64,000 bases of DNA from an uncultured Lachnospiraceae bacterium (GTDB lineage Bacteria > Bacillota > Clostridia > Lachnospirales > Lachnospiraceae): the NCBI GenBank assembly GCA_949502235.1, contig CATBDC010000005.1, forward strand, positions 1-64,000, written 5' to 3'. Numbering within the stretch: position 1 is the first letter of the stretch; the number at the start of each line of letters is the position of its first letter. Both the position numbers and the translations under genes were made by a program. A model generated the notes under the pieces. The model saw only the letters and a program-made list of their open reading frames with translations. It made no database searches and was not told the DNA's origin. Positions 63,015 to 64,000 of the stretch are shown here, in pieces.

Positions 63015-64000
63015 CTGGCACTATATAGATAAGAAGATACTTACATTAAATGAAGGGATTAATTTTTTTACGGGACATTCAGGGAGCGGAAAGTCCACGG
63101 TGATTGATGCCATGCAGATCGTCCTGTATGCAAATACAGACGGGAGGGGGTTCTTTAATAAAGCGGCAGCAGATGACTCGGACCGCACCTTGATGGAATA
63201 TTTAAGAGGCATGGTAAATATCAGTGAAAACAATGAGTCCCAGTACTTAAGGAATCAGAACTTTTCCAGTACGATTGTGCTGGAGTTTCAGAATACGGTT
63301 ACAATGGAACGGCAGTGCGTGGGCGTTGTGTTTGATGTGGATACGGCGGCGGGTGAGATCAGCCGGTTGTTTTTCTGGCATATGGGAGGACTTTTAGAAA
63401 ACGGATACCGCACAGGAAAGCGATGCCTTACGACTATAGAGGTAAGAGAATATCTGCAGAGGAATTTTACTGCGGAGAGATTTTACTGCGGCCCCAGTAA
63501 TGAGAGGTTTAGAAGGCAGCTGTATGATGTATATCTGGGTGGCCTTGACGGGGAGAAATTTCCCCGTCTGTTTAAGCGGGCCATTCCCTTCCGCATGAAT
63601 ATTAAGCTGGAGGATTTTGTGAGGGAATATATCTGCATGGAGCAGGATATCCATATTGAGGACCTGCAGGAAAGTGTGATGCAGTATGGCCGGATGCAGA
63701 GCAAGATCGAAGAAACCCTTGCGGAGATTGAGCGGCTTAAGGAAATCCGGGAGACATATGAGGAGTACCGGGAGGCTAAGAAAAGCAAAGAGGCCTGTGA
63801 TTACCAGATCAAGCGTCTGGAGATGCTGCAGTCAGAGGCAAAAAGCCTGGAGCTTAAGGATAAGATTACTGAACGAGATGAGGCTGTTAAGCAGCAGGAG
63901 GCAGTACTTCACAAGCTTACAGGAGAGCGTGATATTCTGCAGAAGGAATATGAGGAGCTTCTTGTCCGCATCGCAAACAGCGGATATTCCGGCATGGAGC
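62965..64000 (+). CDS. jetC: Wadjet JetC SMC-like ATPase (5' part, runs off window)
   Basis: The frame opens with TTG at 62965, six bases after a perfect AGGAGG inside jetB, and is absent from the ORF track because it has no stop here. It reads MEKKQAFRALSKICLNNW, then Walker A FFTGHSGSGKSTVIDAMQ at about residue 33-50, VREYLQRNFTAERFYCGPSNERF, and from residue 230 on a coiled coil (RLKEIRETYEEYREAKKSKEA). 345 residues are visible of an expected 1000 or more. The hook nuclease partner jetD should follow outside the window. Confidence 0.88.
   Translation, partial: MEKKQAFRALSKICLNNWHYIDKKILTLNEGINFFTGHSGSGKSTVIDAMQIVLYANTDGRGFFNKAAADDSDRTLMEYLRGMVNISENNESQYLRNQNFSSTIVLEFQNTVTMERQCVGVVFDVDTAAGEISRLFFWHMGGLLENGYRTGKRCLTTIEVREYLQRNFTAERFYCGPSNERFRRQLYDVYLGGLDGEKFPRLFKRAIPFRMNIKLEDFVREYICMEQDIHIEDLQESVMQYGRMQSKIEETLAEIERLKEIRETYEEYREAKKSKEACDYQIKRLEMLQSEAKSLELKDKITERDEAVKQQEAVLHKLTGERDILQKEYEELLVRIANSGYSGME

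Overview
The window reads like the chromosome of a gut Firmicute of the family Lachnospiraceae (Blautia / Dorea / Mediterraneibacter neighbourhood). This is inferred from gene content: an LL-diaminopimelate aminotransferase (DapL) lysine route, a stand-alone PduL phosphotransacylase, GHKL/LytTR two-component systems, an Lsa-type ABC-F protein, a mannoside-phosphorylase locus and a clostridial-type Wadjet system, with moderate G+C and strong AGGAGG ribosome binding sites. No rRNA, tRNA, CRISPR array, transposase or prophage block was seen. The mobile signal is carried by short non-coding repeats.

Layout. 0-5 kb: an XRE regulator with a glycine pentad-repeat tail, a candidate structured RNA with perfect promoter and terminator, a PBECR4-like nuclease-fold gene, and an alcohol/aldehyde dehydrogenase pair. 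5-14 kb: NfeD/SPFH membrane pair, two GHKL/LytTR two-component systems around greA, and a BceAB/FtsX-type ABC transporter facing the second system across candidate LytTR sites. 14-18 kb: a tandem-repeat coiled-coil protein, then a pyrimidine nucleoside salvage operon (cdd, nucleoside phosphorylase, NifX-like protein, deoB) and a membrane-bound MerR regulator. 18.8-24 kb: a mosaic of inverted repeats, an Lsa-type ABC-F gene behind a leader ORF and terminator, a broken AAA-ATPase gene, rarA, and an alkyltransferase-like protein.

24-40.4 kb is a (galacto)mannoside locus: two LacI regulators around a GH36 alpha-galactosidase, an ABC importer, GH130 mannooligosaccharide phosphorylase, cellobiose/mannobiose 2-epimerase, GH130 mannosylglucose phosphorylase, phosphohexomutase, and a mannose-6-phosphate isomerase fused to a ROK sugar kinase. 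Together these convert beta-mannooligosaccharides to mannose-1-P, mannose-6-P and fructose-6-P, and phosphorylate the released glucose. In this sequence the GH36 gene carries a frameshift and an in-frame TAG, and the isomerase-kinase fusion carries a one-base frameshift. 40.5-48 kb: two unknown genes, pduL, glnA with a leader terminator and an ANTAR regulator, dapF and dapL.

48-58 kb: a ROK repressor divergent from a polyol/sugar operon (SDR dehydrogenase, FGGY kinase, HAD phosphatase, ribose-type ABC importer, mannitol dehydrogenase family enzyme), with a shared candidate operator in both promoters. 58-64 kb: small bPH-domain and kinase-like genes, an AAA/DUF234 ATPase, then Wadjet jetA-jetB-jetC, with jetC running off the end of the window.

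Two families of intergenic hairpin repeats tie the window together. One is a 27-bp palindromic unit (at least ten sites) that also bounds a 125-133 bp composite element in three copies; it supplies the last codons of at least two genes and one leader ORF. The other is a larger, partly nested inverted-repeat family at 1-132, 13.6 kb and 18.9-19.4 kb. In both, hairpin arms differ between copies while pairing is kept.
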